Shown here: piece after piece, positions 37,816 to 46,814 of the stretch
Numbering within the stretch: position 1 is the first letter of the stretch
How the letters are laid out: every line of letters begins with the position of its first letter
DNA from: Parvularcula sp.
GTDB taxonomy: Bacteria; Pseudomonadota; Alphaproteobacteria; Caulobacterales; Parvularculaceae
NCBI GenBank assembly: GCA_002704915.1
Contig: PAIP01000062.1
Coordinates: 1-64,000, forward strand
Reading direction: 5' to 3'
DNA: 64,000 nt
Notes under the pieces: generated by a model
Databases searched by the model: none
What the model saw: the letters and a program-made list of their open reading frames with translations, nothing else
What the model was told of the DNA's origin: nothing
Made by a program: the position numbers and the translations under genes

Positions 37816-37833
37816 TTCAACGCGCGCGTTGAA
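37816..37833. repeat. Perfect 18-base palindrome upstream of urcA
   Basis: TTCAACGCGCGCGTTGAA lies in the 258-base gap between maeB and urcA, about 140 bases before the urcA start. It could be an operator or an RNA hairpin; it lacks a T run. The rest of this gap is AT-rich and shows only the urcA ribosome site (AAAGGAG) near its end. Confidence 0.55.
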
Positions 37834-37973
37834 GCGGCTTTATCTTATTCGTCCGTATTCCTATTATCTTCTCATCAGGACCGAAGACGAAAACTTTTCA
37901 TAGGAGGTTCTGAAGGCCGCGGGGCGCGGGCCGTTTCCAAAAACACAAAGGCAAAAGCCAAAGGAGAAACCCC

Positions 37974-38309
37974 ATGCCCCTTAATGCAAAATCTTTCAAA
38001 ATTTTCGCTATCGCCGCCGTTTCAGGCCTTGCGGCCGTTACCGCTGCAAAAGCCGGCGACGACGTGACCTTCGCTTACCGCTCCAGCGAGTTGCAATCCA
38101 CTGCCAGCGTATCGAGCCTTTACAACCGGCTCGAAGCCCGCGCGGAAAATGTTTGCGCCGCCAATGCGCGTGCAATTTACGCGAAGAAAGCCGCTCAATC
38201 CTGCGAAGACAGCCTCGTCAATGAATGGATCGATGAAATCGGCGATTCGCGTCTCAACCGTCATCATGCGCAAAACGGCGCATCGCAAGTTGCGTCGGCA
38301 AGGAAGTAA
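37974..38309 (+). CDS. UrcA family protein
   Basis: This 111-residue secreted protein has a signal peptide (FKIFAIAAVSGLAAVTAAKA) and the UrcA pattern. VTFAYRSSELQSTASVSSLY is followed by a Tyr/Arg helix and two Cys (NVCAAN and SCEDSLV) that can pair. UrcA-type proteins are common in Caulobacterales, Sphingomonadales and marine relatives, and their function is not known. A good ribosome site precedes it. It sits alone between maeB and a convergent SDR gene. Confidence 0.82.
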   Translation: MPLNAKSFKIFAIAAVSGLAAVTAAKAGDDVTFAYRSSELQSTASVSSLYNRLEARAENVCAANARAIYAKKAAQSCEDSLVNEWIDEIGDSRLNRHHAQNGASQVASARK

Positions 38310-38354
38310 CCCGGCGCCGGCTTCGTCAGCGTGGCGGTTAATGACTAAGGCTGT

Positions 38355-38382
38355 CCGGCAGGGATCCTCCGAGCCCTGCCGG
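38355..38382. repeat. Inverted repeat between convergent urcA and SDR genes
   Basis: CCGGCAGGG and CCCTGCCGG pair perfectly with a 10-base loop. No T run follows on either strand, so an intrinsic terminator is not certain, although the location between convergent genes would suit one. Confidence 0.45.
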
Positions 38383-38447
38383 GCGGCCATGAAACACCGG
38401 CGGCAGACGGCGTTTCCAGATCGCACGCGGACGAAGCCCTTTTTTAT

Positions 38448-39266
38448 TTAGACGTTTTTCTTGCGAAACCGAGACGACTGGTTTTTGACCATGCCTTCCG
38501 ACACCGATCGCGGCAGTGTGCGCGAAAGCCAGGCGACAAATTTGTTCCAGGCGCCGGGGACGTAAACGGCCTGCCCTTTCTCCACCGCCTCTATGGCGCC
38601 TTCGACTACCGGCTCAGCCTCCATGAACATGTATTTGGGAAGCTGTGAGACAATGCTGCGGGTATTGTTGGCGTCATGAAATTCCGAATAGGTGAAGCCG
38701 GGACAAAGCGCCGAGGAGTGAACGCCGGTCCCGTCGCATTCTGCGGCGATCGATTGCGCAAAGCTGATCAGGAACGCCTTCGACGGGGCATATAGCGTAT
38801 GGCCGGCAGCGCCCGGCACGAGCCCAGCGAGCGAGGCCACCTGAATGATGCGGCCGAAATCGCGATCCTTCATGCCTGGCAGGAACAACCGCGTCATCTG
38901 CGCATAGGAAACGACCATCAATTCCAGAAACGCCCGATGGGTGGGCCAGTCATTTTCGGTATAAGCGCCCGGCATTCCGAAGCCCGCATTGTTAATCAGA
39001 ATATCGACGGGAATCCCGTCCGCCTCCAGCGTTTCGAAAATTGTCTGCGGCGCGGAAGGCTCGGCAAGATCCGCCGTGATGATGCGGGCTTTGACGCCGT
39101 GAGCTTTCTCAAGCTCTTCGGCGAGCGTCTTCAGGCGGTCTTCGCGCCGCGCCACAAGAATGACATTCGCGCCCCTGGCGGCGTAGCTTCGCGCGAAGGT
39201 GGTGCCGATCCCCGCCGACGCGCCAGTGATCAGCGCCCATTTTCCGGTGTAGTTCATAAGCCGCAT
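38448..39266 (-). CDS. Short-chain dehydrogenase/reductase
   Basis: The 272-residue product has an N-terminal Rossmann motif ALITGASAGIG, the NNAG in LINNAGFGM, a catalytic Ser in IIQVASLAGL and Tyr-x3-Lys in LYAPSKAF. The classic SDR layout is complete. The C-terminal region ends in a hydrophobic and basic tail (WNKFVAWLSRTLPRSVSEGM). The substrate is unknown; similar SDRs act on keto-lipids or steroids. Two Met codons (39266 and 39257) are possible starts. The frame extends to 39386, but that part is not conserved. Confidence 0.85.
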   Translation of the reverse strand: MRLMNYTGKWALITGASAGIGTTFARSYAARGANVILVARREDRLKTLAEELEKAHGVKARIITADLAEPSAPQTIFETLEADGIPVDILINNAGFGMPGAYTENDWPTHRAFLELMVVSYAQMTRLFLPGMKDRDFGRIIQVASLAGLVPGAAGHTLYAPSKAFLISFAQSIAAECDGTGVHSSALCPGFTYSEFHDANNTRSIVSQLPKYMFMEAEPVVEGAIEAVEKGQAVYVPGAWNKFVAWLSRTLPRSVSEGMVKNQSSRFRKKNV

Positions 39267-39427
39267 GATTAGGGCGATCCCCGCCCGCCGTCCATGGCGT
39301 TTCTCAGGGTTAACGCCCGGCGTCAGCATAGCATAAGGCTTGCAAGGGCGTTTGCGCGGCGCGCCGATTTCCCTTGGGTCTTCCACCGGACTATAATCGG
39401 CGCCGGAAAGGAACGCAGGGAACGGTC

Positions 39428-39805
39428 TTGGAGAGCATCGAATTTTTGTTGATCGTCGCGGTCTTCGCCGTGATCCTGATCTGGTATCTCCGCAACGCCG
39501 AGGCCCGCTCGGACGGGCTCATTGGCTTTCTTGCCCTGAAAGACGATCCCGAGATCGCCAAGCATGGCCGCAGGCGCGCCTATCGCCTCAAGGACCGCAC
39601 AGCGCGCAAGCCGGCCGGGCTGCGCGACAGCCGGGAGGCGAAAAACCAGACGGCCACCTACACGCAAAAAGGCGAGAGCAATCTCATGCGCCGCCGCTTC
39701 CGCCGTCAGGACGAAGCCCGCTATCGTGTGAAGGACAAGGCGGCGAAGTTTAAACCTGCCAAAAACCCCCCGCCCAAAGGCCGGGACACGCCGCAAAACG
39801 ATTAG
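39428..39805 (+). CDS. Small membrane protein with basic tail, function unknown
   Basis: A TTG at 39428 with AGGGAA upstream gives 125 residues; the frame from 39374 is possible but lacks a ribosome site. One membrane segment lies at the N-terminus (residues about 4-22, IEFLLIVAVFAVILIWYL), followed by a long, strongly basic, Arg/Lys/Gln-rich cytoplasmic tail (RRRFRRQDEARYRVKDKAAK). Single-pass anchors with a basic tail may bind nucleic acid or membrane lipid. No family is recognised. Its stop overlaps the stop of the convergent PiT-like gene. Confidence 0.5.
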   Translation: MESIEFLLIVAVFAVILIWYLRNAEARSDGLIGFLALKDDPEIAKHGRRRAYRLKDRTARKPAGLRDSREAKNQTATYTQKGESNLMRRRFRRQDEARYRVKDKAAKFKPAKNPPPKGRDTPQND

Positions 39806-40800
39806 CCGGTCAGCGCCTGCGCCAGCACGGGCAACCCCACCGCCATCACCACGCTGATCACAAGACCCAGAAACGCCTTGCCGGCGTCCATGGCGACGAT
39901 GCGGCCGGTTGCCGCCGGCGAGCGGATCTTGTCCAGCGTCGCAATCGCGAATTCACGCCCGGCGATGAGCCCGAGAAAAACCCAGGTCGTCGACATGGGG
40001 ATGTTGTTGAGTTCTTTGAAATAGAACAGCAGCGTCGCAAAAATAAAGTCGATGATCGTCGCAGACCGGATGTCGGTGACGGCCGTCTTGGTCTTCAGAA
40101 TGCGCTGCACGGGCCCGCCGCCATTCCAGAAGGTGTAGCCGAGCAGAATGATAATCCCGGCGACGGCGACGCCAGCCTCATACTGATTGAGCGCCGGATT
40201 GCCCGCCGCGTCCACGCCGCGCGGCAAAAAGATGAAGATGTTGGCGAGATCCTGCATCAGCCAGACCGACCACAGATAGCCGGTGGTGATCCACTGGGCG
40301 AGCACCCAGACGGGCGCATGCTGTTGTTCGGCGGTTTTCAAAAACCAGCGCTCCAGCGTCGGCGCCAAGGCCGCATAAATAAGCCCTCCGGTGACGAAGG
40401 CCACCGCATAACCGATCAGCGACTTCACCAGCATGCTGTAAAGCCCGCCCATGGTTGCAAAAATCGTCAGCACCATGAAGGTCGTCGACACCGGGATGCC
40501 GAATCTCGTCAAGACAAGCAGCATCAGCGGCGGCAGCGCGTGATACCATTCCGGTTCGAAGATCGGATATTTTTCGGTGTTGTTGAGGCGTCCGAAGGAC
40601 GGATCGCCATTGTTCACGAGGTAACCGTAAGCAAACACAACCACGAGCACGGTCGCGGCATAAAGAAAGAGCGCCCACCAGGGCAGCCGGCGATTGGAGT
40701 TGATGAAGGTGCCGAGAGTCTGAAGGGCGTCATTGCCCACAACGGCGTAGGCCGCAAATGCAAAGCCGATGGCGGCCCATAATCCGATATCGATATCCAT
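39802..40800 (-). CDS. PiT-like (Pho4) family transporter homologue
   Basis: The ATG at 40800 follows AAGGG and gives 332 residues with about eight or nine membrane segments. Two related repeats are visible: YAVVGNDALQTLGTFINSN near the start, echoing the GANDxxN signature of inorganic phosphate transporters, and LTRFGIPVSTTFMVLTIFAT, echoing PISTTH. A late NIPMSTTWVFLGLIAGREFA is the second copy. The protein is shorter and more divergent than typical PiT transporters. It could carry phosphate, sulfate or another anion. It diverges from hemH. Confidence 0.65.
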   Translation of the reverse strand: MDIDIGLWAAIGFAFAAYAVVGNDALQTLGTFINSNRRLPWWALFLYAATVLVVVFAYGYLVNNGDPSFGRLNNTEKYPIFEPEWYHALPPLMLLVLTRFGIPVSTTFMVLTIFATMGGLYSMLVKSLIGYAVAFVTGGLIYAALAPTLERWFLKTAEQQHAPVWVLAQWITTGYLWSVWLMQDLANIFIFLPRGVDAAGNPALNQYEAGVAVAGIIILLGYTFWNGGGPVQRILKTKTAVTDIRSATIIDFIFATLLFYFKELNNIPMSTTWVFLGLIAGREFAIATLDKIRSPAATGRIVAMDAGKAFLGLVISVVMAVGLPVLAQALTG

Positions 40801-40918
40801 GTCTGCCCTTTGTCGCGCAAGCCGCCGCACCAGCGCCAGCGCACGAGGCGCGCCGCCGGTCAAATTCGCGCGCACACTCTATTTTTTATGTTTCACTATT
40901 GTGACAATGGGGTGGATT

Positions 40919-40948
40919 TTGCCAAAAGGCTGGTGGAAATCGTTATCT
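40919..40948 (+). promoter_or_regulatory. Weak candidate promoter for hemH
   Basis: TTGCCA (40919-40924) and TTATCT (40943-40948) are 18 bases apart in the divergent gap upstream of hemH. A short palindrome ATTGTGACAAT at 40898-40908 lies just upstream and could be a regulator site. Both are based on sequence pattern only. Confidence 0.3.
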
Positions 40949-40976
40949 CATCAGAAAAGCACGCAACGGACCCCAC

Positions 40977-42014
40977 ATGACCGACGCAGACGCGCCGACG
41001 CTCTCCCCGCTGCCGGCGGATCATCCGGCCATCCCCGCGCCGAAGACCGGCGTCCTCCTCGTCAATCTCGGCACGCCGGATGCGCCGGAGGCGGGCGCTG
41101 TGCGCCGTTATTTGCGGGAGTTCCTGAGCGACGAGCGGATTGTGGACCTGCCCCGCGCACTCTGGCTGCCAGTGCTGCACGGGATCATCCTCAATGTCCG
41201 CCCGGCGGCGACAGCACGCAACTACGCTAAGATCTGGCGGCAGGAAAGCAATGAAAGCCCCTTGCGCTATTACACCCGCGCGCAGGCCGAAGCGCTCGCC
41301 GCGCGCTTCGCTAACGTTCGCGTGAGCTGGGCCATGCGCTACGGCAATCCATCGGTCGCATCGCAGCTCGAAGAGATGAAACAAGACGGGTGCGAGCGCA
41401 TCCTCGTCATTCCGCTTTATCCGCAATATTCGGCCACGACGACGGCCAGCGTCACCGACGCCGTCTTCGATGCGGTAAAGGCCATGCGTTGGCAGCCGGC
41501 GATCCGAACGGCGCCGGCCTTTCACGACGAGCCGGCCTATATCGAGGCGCTCGCCGCCGTGACGCGGCGCCATCTCGCGACCGAGGATTTTGCGCCGGAG
41601 CGCGTCATCATTTCGTTTCACGGCCTGCCCCAGCGCTATTTCGACATGGGCGATCCCTATCATTGCCATTGCGCCAAAACGGCGCGGCTCCTGCGCGAGA
41701 AAATGGGATGGACGGAAGACTTCGCCCCTATGGCCTTCCAGTCGAAATTCGGCCGTGAGAAATGGCTCGAACCGGCGACGGAAGACGTGATCAAAAAGCT
41801 CGGCGGCGAGGGCGTGAAGAAACTCGGCGTCATAACCCCGGGCTTTGTCGCCGACTGTATCGAAACGCTCGAAGAGATCGACATCGCAGGCCGCGAGACC
41901 TTTATGGAGGCGGGCGGCGAGGCCTTTACCGCCATTCCCTGCCTCAATGACGCGCCGGAAACGGCTGCGCTGCTCGAAACTCTTGCGCGGCGGGAAACGG
42001 CCGGATGGATTTAA
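40977..42014 (+). CDS. hemH: Ferrochelatase
   Basis: HemH inserts ferrous iron into protoporphyrin IX at the membrane surface. The 345-residue product has GVLLVNLGTPDAPE at residues 24-37, YGNPSVASQLEEMKQDG, and the catalytic His in VIISFHGLPQRYF. FQSKFGREKWLEPAT and the C-terminal CIETLEEIDIAGRE complete the family's fingerprint. It is followed 10 bases later by the deacetylase-like gene, so they are probably an operon. Confidence 0.96.
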   Translation: MTDADAPTLSPLPADHPAIPAPKTGVLLVNLGTPDAPEAGAVRRYLREFLSDERIVDLPRALWLPVLHGIILNVRPAATARNYAKIWRQESNESPLRYYTRAQAEALAARFANVRVSWAMRYGNPSVASQLEEMKQDGCERILVIPLYPQYSATTTASVTDAVFDAVKAMRWQPAIRTAPAFHDEPAYIEALAAVTRRHLATEDFAPERVIISFHGLPQRYFDMGDPYHCHCAKTARLLREKMGWTEDFAPMAFQSKFGREKWLEPATEDVIKKLGGEGVKKLGVITPGFVADCIETLEEIDIAGRETFMEAGGEAFTAIPCLNDAPETAALLETLARRETAGWI

Positions 42015-42024
42015 CCCCCGCGAG

Positions 42025-42924
42025 ATGAAAGTCTTTTATTCGGACAGCTTCGATCTCAATCTGCCCCCGGGTCACCGCTTTCCCGGAACCAAATACGGGA
42101 TGCTGCGACGAACTCTGCTGAATGAAAACATTCTCGCCCCGGACCAGCTTGAAATCTCGCCCATGGCGAGCGACGCCGATCTTTTGCGCGCTCATGCGCA
42201 GCCTTTCGTGGACTCAATCGAACAGGGAACGATAGATCCCGCCGCCATGCGCCGCATCGGCTTTCCATGGTCGCGTCACATCGCAGTGCGGGCGCGGGCG
42301 ACCATGGGAGGCGCCATCGCCGCGGCGCGCGAAGCCATGATAACCGGCCTGTCCGGTCAACTGGCGGGCGGCACCCATCACGCCCATTACGATTTCGGGG
42401 CGGGCTATTGCGTTTACAACGACTTCGCCGTGGCCGCGCTCGCCTTGCTGACGGAAGGCGTCGTTTCGCGCGTTGCGATCATTGATCTAGATGTTCATCA
42501 GGGCGACGGCAACGCCGCTTTGCTGGCGCCGCGGCCCGACTGCTTCGTTCTGTCGGTACACGGAGAGAAAAATTTCCCGTTCCGCAAACATGTGTCCGAT
42601 CTCGATGTAGAGCTGCCGGACGGCACCGAAGACCGGGACTATCTCTCAGCGCTGGCGGATGCCTTGCCCGCGGTTTGGGATTTTCGCCCCGACCTTGTCC
42701 TTTATCAGGCCGGCGTCGATCCCTTGAAGGAAGACCGGCTCGGCCGCCTCGCCCTCACGCAGGAGGGCCTCGCCGCGCGCGACCGCCTTGTCCTGAGCGA
42801 AGCCTATAGCCGCGGCGTTCCGGTCTCCATGGCCATCGGCGGCGGCTATGGCGACCCTATCGAGGCGAGCGTCGCCGCCTACGCCAACACCTATCGCATG
42901 GCGAAAGCGATCCATCGCTTCTAG
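42025..42924 (+). CDS. Histone-deacetylase-like amidohydrolase
   Basis: The ATG at 42025 gives 299 residues; the longer frame overlaps the hemH end. The family core is clear: GGTHHAHYDFGAGYCVYNDF (catalytic His pair), IIDLDVHQGDGNAALL (metal-binding Asp/His), VLYQAGVDPLKEDRLGR and GGGYGDP. This is the bacterial arginase-deacetylase group that acts on acetylated polyamines or small amides. The start has only a weak ribosome site and may rely on coupling to hemH. Confidence 0.9.
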   Translation: MKVFYSDSFDLNLPPGHRFPGTKYGMLRRTLLNENILAPDQLEISPMASDADLLRAHAQPFVDSIEQGTIDPAAMRRIGFPWSRHIAVRARATMGGAIAAAREAMITGLSGQLAGGTHHAHYDFGAGYCVYNDFAVAALALLTEGVVSRVAIIDLDVHQGDGNAALLAPRPDCFVLSVHGEKNFPFRKHVSDLDVELPDGTEDRDYLSALADALPAVWDFRPDLVLYQAGVDPLKEDRLGRLALTQEGLAARDRLVLSEAYSRGVPVSMAIGGGYGDPIEASVAAYANTYRMAKAIHRF

Positions 42925-42934
42925 CGCGCCAACC

Positions 42935-43981
42935 CTAGCCGATGAGGGCGCGCGTTTTCTCGATGAAGCCGTCCACCTCTTCCTGCGTCGTTCTGAAAGA
43001 GCAGATCAAACGATGGCCTTTCCCGTCCGCCGGGTCGCCGGGCGTGACCCAGGGATAAAAGACATCGCCACTCTCACGCAGCTTTTCCGCGACGCCGTCA
43101 GGAAACACCACAAACACTTCATTGATGTCCGTGGGATAAATCAGCGATACGCCGGGAATATCGCAAAGGCCGGCCGCCAGCCGCTGCGCCATAGCGTTCG
43201 CATGGGATGCAAGTTTCAGCCACAACCCGTCCTCCAGATAAGCGCCGAACTGCGCTGAGATGAACCGCATTTTCGACCAGAGATGACCGGCGCGTTTCCT
43301 CATGAATTCGAAATCCATGGCCCGATGACGGTCGAAAAACACCACCGCCTCCGCTGCGATGCAGCCATTTTTAGTGCCGCCGAAGCAAAGCACATCAACG
43401 CCCGCTTTCCAGGTCATTTCCGCAGGGCTGACGCCCAGAGACGCGACAGCATTGGAAAAGCGCGCGCCATCCATGTGGACGGAAAGATGCGCCTCGCGCG
43501 CGGCGTCGCAGACCGCGGTTAATTCCTCCACAGAATAAACTGTCCCGCACTCGGTGCCCTGCGTCAGCGACAAGGCGCTCGCCGGCGCGCCATGGGGCGG
43601 GCGATGGGGGAAGCCCTTTAACGTTTTGTTGATCGTCGCCGGCGTCAGCTTTCCATTCTCGCCTGCGATCGGGAGAAGCTTCGCGCCGCCGGTGAAAAAT
43701 TCCGGTCCGGCGCATTCATCCATCTGCACATGGCTTTCCTCATGACAGAGCACCATGCCGTAAGGCGGCGTCATCACCGACAGCGCAAGACCGTTCGCCG
43801 CCCCGCCAGTGGCGACGAAATAAACCGCGCATTCACGGTCAAAAACTTCCGCGAATTTCGCTTCCACTTTCTTCGTCAGGTCGTCACCGCCATATCCCGG
43901 CACGGCGCCGTCATTGGCGCGATGAAGGGCGTCGAGAATTTCCGGGGCGGCGCCCGCCCAGTTGTCCGATGCAAAGCTCAT
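42935..43981 (-). CDS. ltaE: Low-specificity L-threonine aldolase
   Basis: This 348-residue PLP enzyme opens with SFASDNWAGAAPEILDAL, then has VYFVATGGAANGLAL, VHMDGARFSNAV (PLP-binding Asp) and LCFGGTKNGCIAAEAVVFF, in which the Lys is the Schiff-base residue. It cleaves threonine to glycine and acetaldehyde. Its start overlaps the HAD gene stop by four bases, so the two form an operon. It converges with the deacetylase gene, 10 bases apart. Confidence 0.92.
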   Translation of the reverse strand: MSFASDNWAGAAPEILDALHRANDGAVPGYGGDDLTKKVEAKFAEVFDRECAVYFVATGGAANGLALSVMTPPYGMVLCHEESHVQMDECAGPEFFTGGAKLLPIAGENGKLTPATINKTLKGFPHRPPHGAPASALSLTQGTECGTVYSVEELTAVCDAAREAHLSVHMDGARFSNAVASLGVSPAEMTWKAGVDVLCFGGTKNGCIAAEAVVFFDRHRAMDFEFMRKRAGHLWSKMRFISAQFGAYLEDGLWLKLASHANAMAQRLAAGLCDIPGVSLIYPTDINEVFVVFPDGVAEKLRESGDVFYPWVTPGDPADGKGHRLICSFRTTQEEVDGFIEKTRALIG

Positions 43982-44700
43982 ACGCTTGACTGTCCGGCCT
44001 TTTTGTAAAGCCCGTCAAGTTCCTTAGCGAAATGTGCAAAATCCTCTACAACGTGCGCGGCGCCAGCCTCAAGCAGACGATCCCCGTGGCCGTCGAAAAT
44101 ATGACCGCCGCCGAGAAAACCCCAGACGGTCATCCCCGCCGCTCTTCCCGCCCTGACCCCGTTTTCGCTGTCTTCAAGTACGAGGCATCGTTCCGGCGCG
44201 GCGCCGATGCGTTCCGCCGCATAGAGGAAAATATCCGGCGCCGGTTTCCCATGCGCCACGAGATCGGCGGAATAGATATGCGGGGCGGCGAGATCGTAAA
44301 GCCCCGTACGCTCCAGTTTCGATTGCAGGAAATGCGCGCGCGACGAGGATGCGACGCCGACAGCGGCCACATGGGCGCGGGCTTTGCGCAGCGCCGCATC
44401 GGCGCCCGCAACCGCCGTCAGCAAGTGTCGTTCGCGCCGGCGCCCTTCGAGGATGCGGTCTTCGAAATCATCAGGGACTTCCCGCCCATGGGTATGGTGA
44501 TAATCCTCGCGCAGCGCATCGAAAAAGGCCCGGTCATGTAGTCCGACGAATTTGCGCACATAATCTTGAGGCGAATAGACAAGCCCCAGCGCCTCGAGCG
44601 CAATGCGTTCGCCTTTTATCGCCAAGACCTCTGAATCGACCAGCACGCCGTCGCAATCGAAAATAAGGGCGTCGAACGATTTTCCTGGTTGAGACGGCAT
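43978..44700 (-). CDS. HAD-superfamily hydrolase (phosphoglucomutase/phosphatase-like)
   Basis: The 240-residue product has the HAD motif I FDCDGVLVDSE near residue 14, an alpha-helical cap (residues about 25-90), motif II VGVASSSRAH, and motif IV CLVLEDSENGVRAGRAAGM. The layout is subclass I with a C1 cap, as in beta-phosphoglucomutase and phosphoglycolate phosphatase. The substrate is unknown. It is coupled to ltaE by a four-base overlap. Confidence 0.9.
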   Translation of the reverse strand: MPSQPGKSFDALIFDCDGVLVDSEVLAIKGERIALEALGLVYSPQDYVRKFVGLHDRAFFDALREDYHHTHGREVPDDFEDRILEGRRRERHLLTAVAGADAALRKARAHVAAVGVASSSRAHFLQSKLERTGLYDLAAPHIYSADLVAHGKPAPDIFLYAAERIGAAPERCLVLEDSENGVRAGRAAGMTVWGFLGGGHIFDGHGDRLLEAGAAHVVEDFAHFAKELDGLYKKAGQSSV

Positions 44701-44970
44701 TGAGCGGTTGCTTTCTTTCAGGGCGCAGGCCGTCCTCTATTCGAAATCCGCTTTCTTCACCATGCCTTTGTCAGTGTTGGAGCCGCAAGCATCCAGCTTT
44801 TGCTGCAAGAACCGCCTGCTTCTCTGGCGGGAAGCGAAGGGGCCCGCCTCGCCTTAAACGCGCGGGGCGCCGCAACTTAATCGGATTTCACCGGGTTTTC
44901 CTTGAAAACCGCCGCTCAATGGAGGGATAGTCACTCCTATGGAGCAGCTTTCTCGGACAGGGGCGGAGTT

Positions 44971-46752
44971 ATGCGAATAGGGATTTTACTGAGCGTCAGC
45001 GCGGCGGCGCTCGTAATGGCGACATCGGCGGAAGCGCGCAATGGGGAAGAGCGCGCCGAAAACCAAAATCCGGCGCAGAATATAGAGCGCGATGCCAATG
45101 CCCGTGTGAAAGCGCGTCTGCGCCATCGCTTGGGCCCCGCGGCGCCCGCCTTCCATCAGGGACGTGAAATCAGGAGCTTTGACGGGACCGGCAATAATCT
45201 CGCAGCGCCTGAAGCCGGGGCGGCTTTCTCCCCCCTCGTCCGGCTGACGCCCAATGACTACGCCGACGGCATTTCGCAAATGGCGGGATCTTCACGCAAA
45301 GGCCCGCGGGAAATTTCCAACATCGTGGTCGATCAGGCGGGCCAGTCCTTCCCGAATCCGTTCGGCACAAGCGATTTTCTTTGGCAATGGGGACAATTCA
45401 TCGACCATGACTTCGCCCTTGGCGACGGCGTAAAAAGCGACGACCGTTCCCACGATATTGCCGTCCCGCTGGGCGATCCGCATTTCGATCCCTTCTCAGA
45501 GGGCGACAAGTGGATCCGCTTCGACCGTGCGATTTTCGATGAAGAGACGGGTACGGATCTTTCCAACCCGCGCGAGCAAGAAAACGAAATCACTTCCTGG
45601 CTCGATGGCTCCATGGTCTACGGCTCAAGCGACGAGCGCGCGGCAGCGCTTCGGACTAATGACGGCACGGGGCGGCTCAAAACCAGCAAGGGCGATCTCC
45701 TGCCCTTCAATACAGACCTTCTTCCCAACGCGAATGAAGGCCCCATCGATCCGGCGGGCCTGTTCGTCGCCGGGGACGTGCGCTCAAACGAACAAATCGG
45801 CCTGACGTCCATGCACACGCTGTTCGTGCGCGAGCACAATCATTGGGCAGATTATATCCGCCGCACGCGTCCATGGTTTTCCGGCAACGATGTCTATCAC
45901 GCGGCGCGGCGCATGGTGATCGCCGAAATTCAGGTCATCACCTACGAAGAATTCCTTCCCGCCCTGATCGGCAAGCGCGCCCTGTCGCGCTATCGCGGAT
46001 ATGAACCGGGCGATCCGGGCCTCTTCACCGAATTTTCCGGCGCCGCTTGGCGCATGGGACATACCCTCATCAATCCGCAATTGATGCGGGTCGACCGCCG
46101 CGGTCGGGAAATCGACGCCGGCCATCTGCCCCTGCGCAATGCGTTTTTCAACGCGCCCATGCTGTTGAAAAAACGCAATGACATCGATCCGATCCTGCGC
46201 GGGCTCGCCTCGCAGAAAAGCCAGACCTATGACAACATGATCGTCGACGACCTCCGGAATTTCCTCTTCGGTCCTCCGGGCGCAGGCGGCTTCGATCTCG
46301 CGGCCTTGAACATCCAGCGCGGGCGCGATCGCGGGCTGTGCTCGCTCAATGATGCGCGCAAGGCGCTGGGGCTAAAGCCGCATAAGGATTTCAGCGACAT
46401 CACGTCGAACCCTGAAGTGCAGGAGCGGCTTCGCCGGGCCTTTGGAACGGTAGACGACATCGACCTGTGGGTCGGCGGCGTTTCTGAAGACCCGCTCGCC
46501 CGCGAAGGCTCGCAACTTGGCGAAACCTTCCGCGAAATCGTTATCCTTCAATTCACGGCGCTGCGCGATCATGACCGCTTCTGGTGGGAGCGTGACCTCA
46601 CCCGCGCCGAACAATTGATGGTGGAGAAAACGACGCTTGGCGACGTAATCCTTCGCAACACCTCCATCAAACGGCGCGAGATTCCGAAGAACGTCTTTTA
46701 CGTGGACGAGCGTCGGCCGGGAGGCGGCGGCTGGCCTCAATGGCGTTGGTAA
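44971..46752 (+). CDS. Secreted animal-type heme peroxidase
   Basis: The ATG at 44971 follows GGCGGAG and gives 593 residues. The signal peptide is ILLSVSAAALVMATSAEA. The distal His lies in QWGQFIDHDFALGDG, a catalytic Arg in FVREHNHWAD, and the proximal His in AAWRMGHTLINPQL. LNIQRGRDRGLCSLNDARKAL is a hallmark of the peroxidase-cyclooxygenase superfamily (lactoperoxidase-like). It would oxidise halides or organic substrates in the periplasm or outside the cell. The frame is open to 44902, but that portion has no signal peptide. The 270-base gap before it holds no other clear gene. Confidence 0.9.
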   Translation: MRIGILLSVSAAALVMATSAEARNGEERAENQNPAQNIERDANARVKARLRHRLGPAAPAFHQGREIRSFDGTGNNLAAPEAGAAFSPLVRLTPNDYADGISQMAGSSRKGPREISNIVVDQAGQSFPNPFGTSDFLWQWGQFIDHDFALGDGVKSDDRSHDIAVPLGDPHFDPFSEGDKWIRFDRAIFDEETGTDLSNPREQENEITSWLDGSMVYGSSDERAAALRTNDGTGRLKTSKGDLLPFNTDLLPNANEGPIDPAGLFVAGDVRSNEQIGLTSMHTLFVREHNHWADYIRRTRPWFSGNDVYHAARRMVIAEIQVITYEEFLPALIGKRALSRYRGYEPGDPGLFTEFSGAAWRMGHTLINPQLMRVDRRGREIDAGHLPLRNAFFNAPMLLKKRNDIDPILRGLASQKSQTYDNMIVDDLRNFLFGPPGAGGFDLAALNIQRGRDRGLCSLNDARKALGLKPHKDFSDITSNPEVQERLRRAFGTVDDIDLWVGGVSEDPLAREGSQLGETFREIVILQFTALRDHDRFWWERDLTRAEQLMVEKTTLGDVILRNTSIKRREIPKNVFYVDERRPGGGGWPQWRW

Positions 46753-46766
46753 AATTTAGAACATAA

Positions 46767-46792
46767 AAAAGGGCCCCTGTCGGGGCCCTTTT
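46767..46792. terminator. Bidirectional rho-independent terminator
   Basis: GGGCCCC and GGGGCCC pair around a TGTC loop, with an A run before and a T run after. It lies between the convergent heme peroxidase and hppA genes and can serve both. Confidence 0.88.
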
Positions 46793-46814
46793 CTTTTCAT
46801 CCGTCTCGAGACGC

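Noticed and set aside
38355-38382. Intrinsic terminator between urcA and the SDR gene
   Set aside because: The stem is perfect but no T run follows on either strand, so it was listed only as an inverted repeat.
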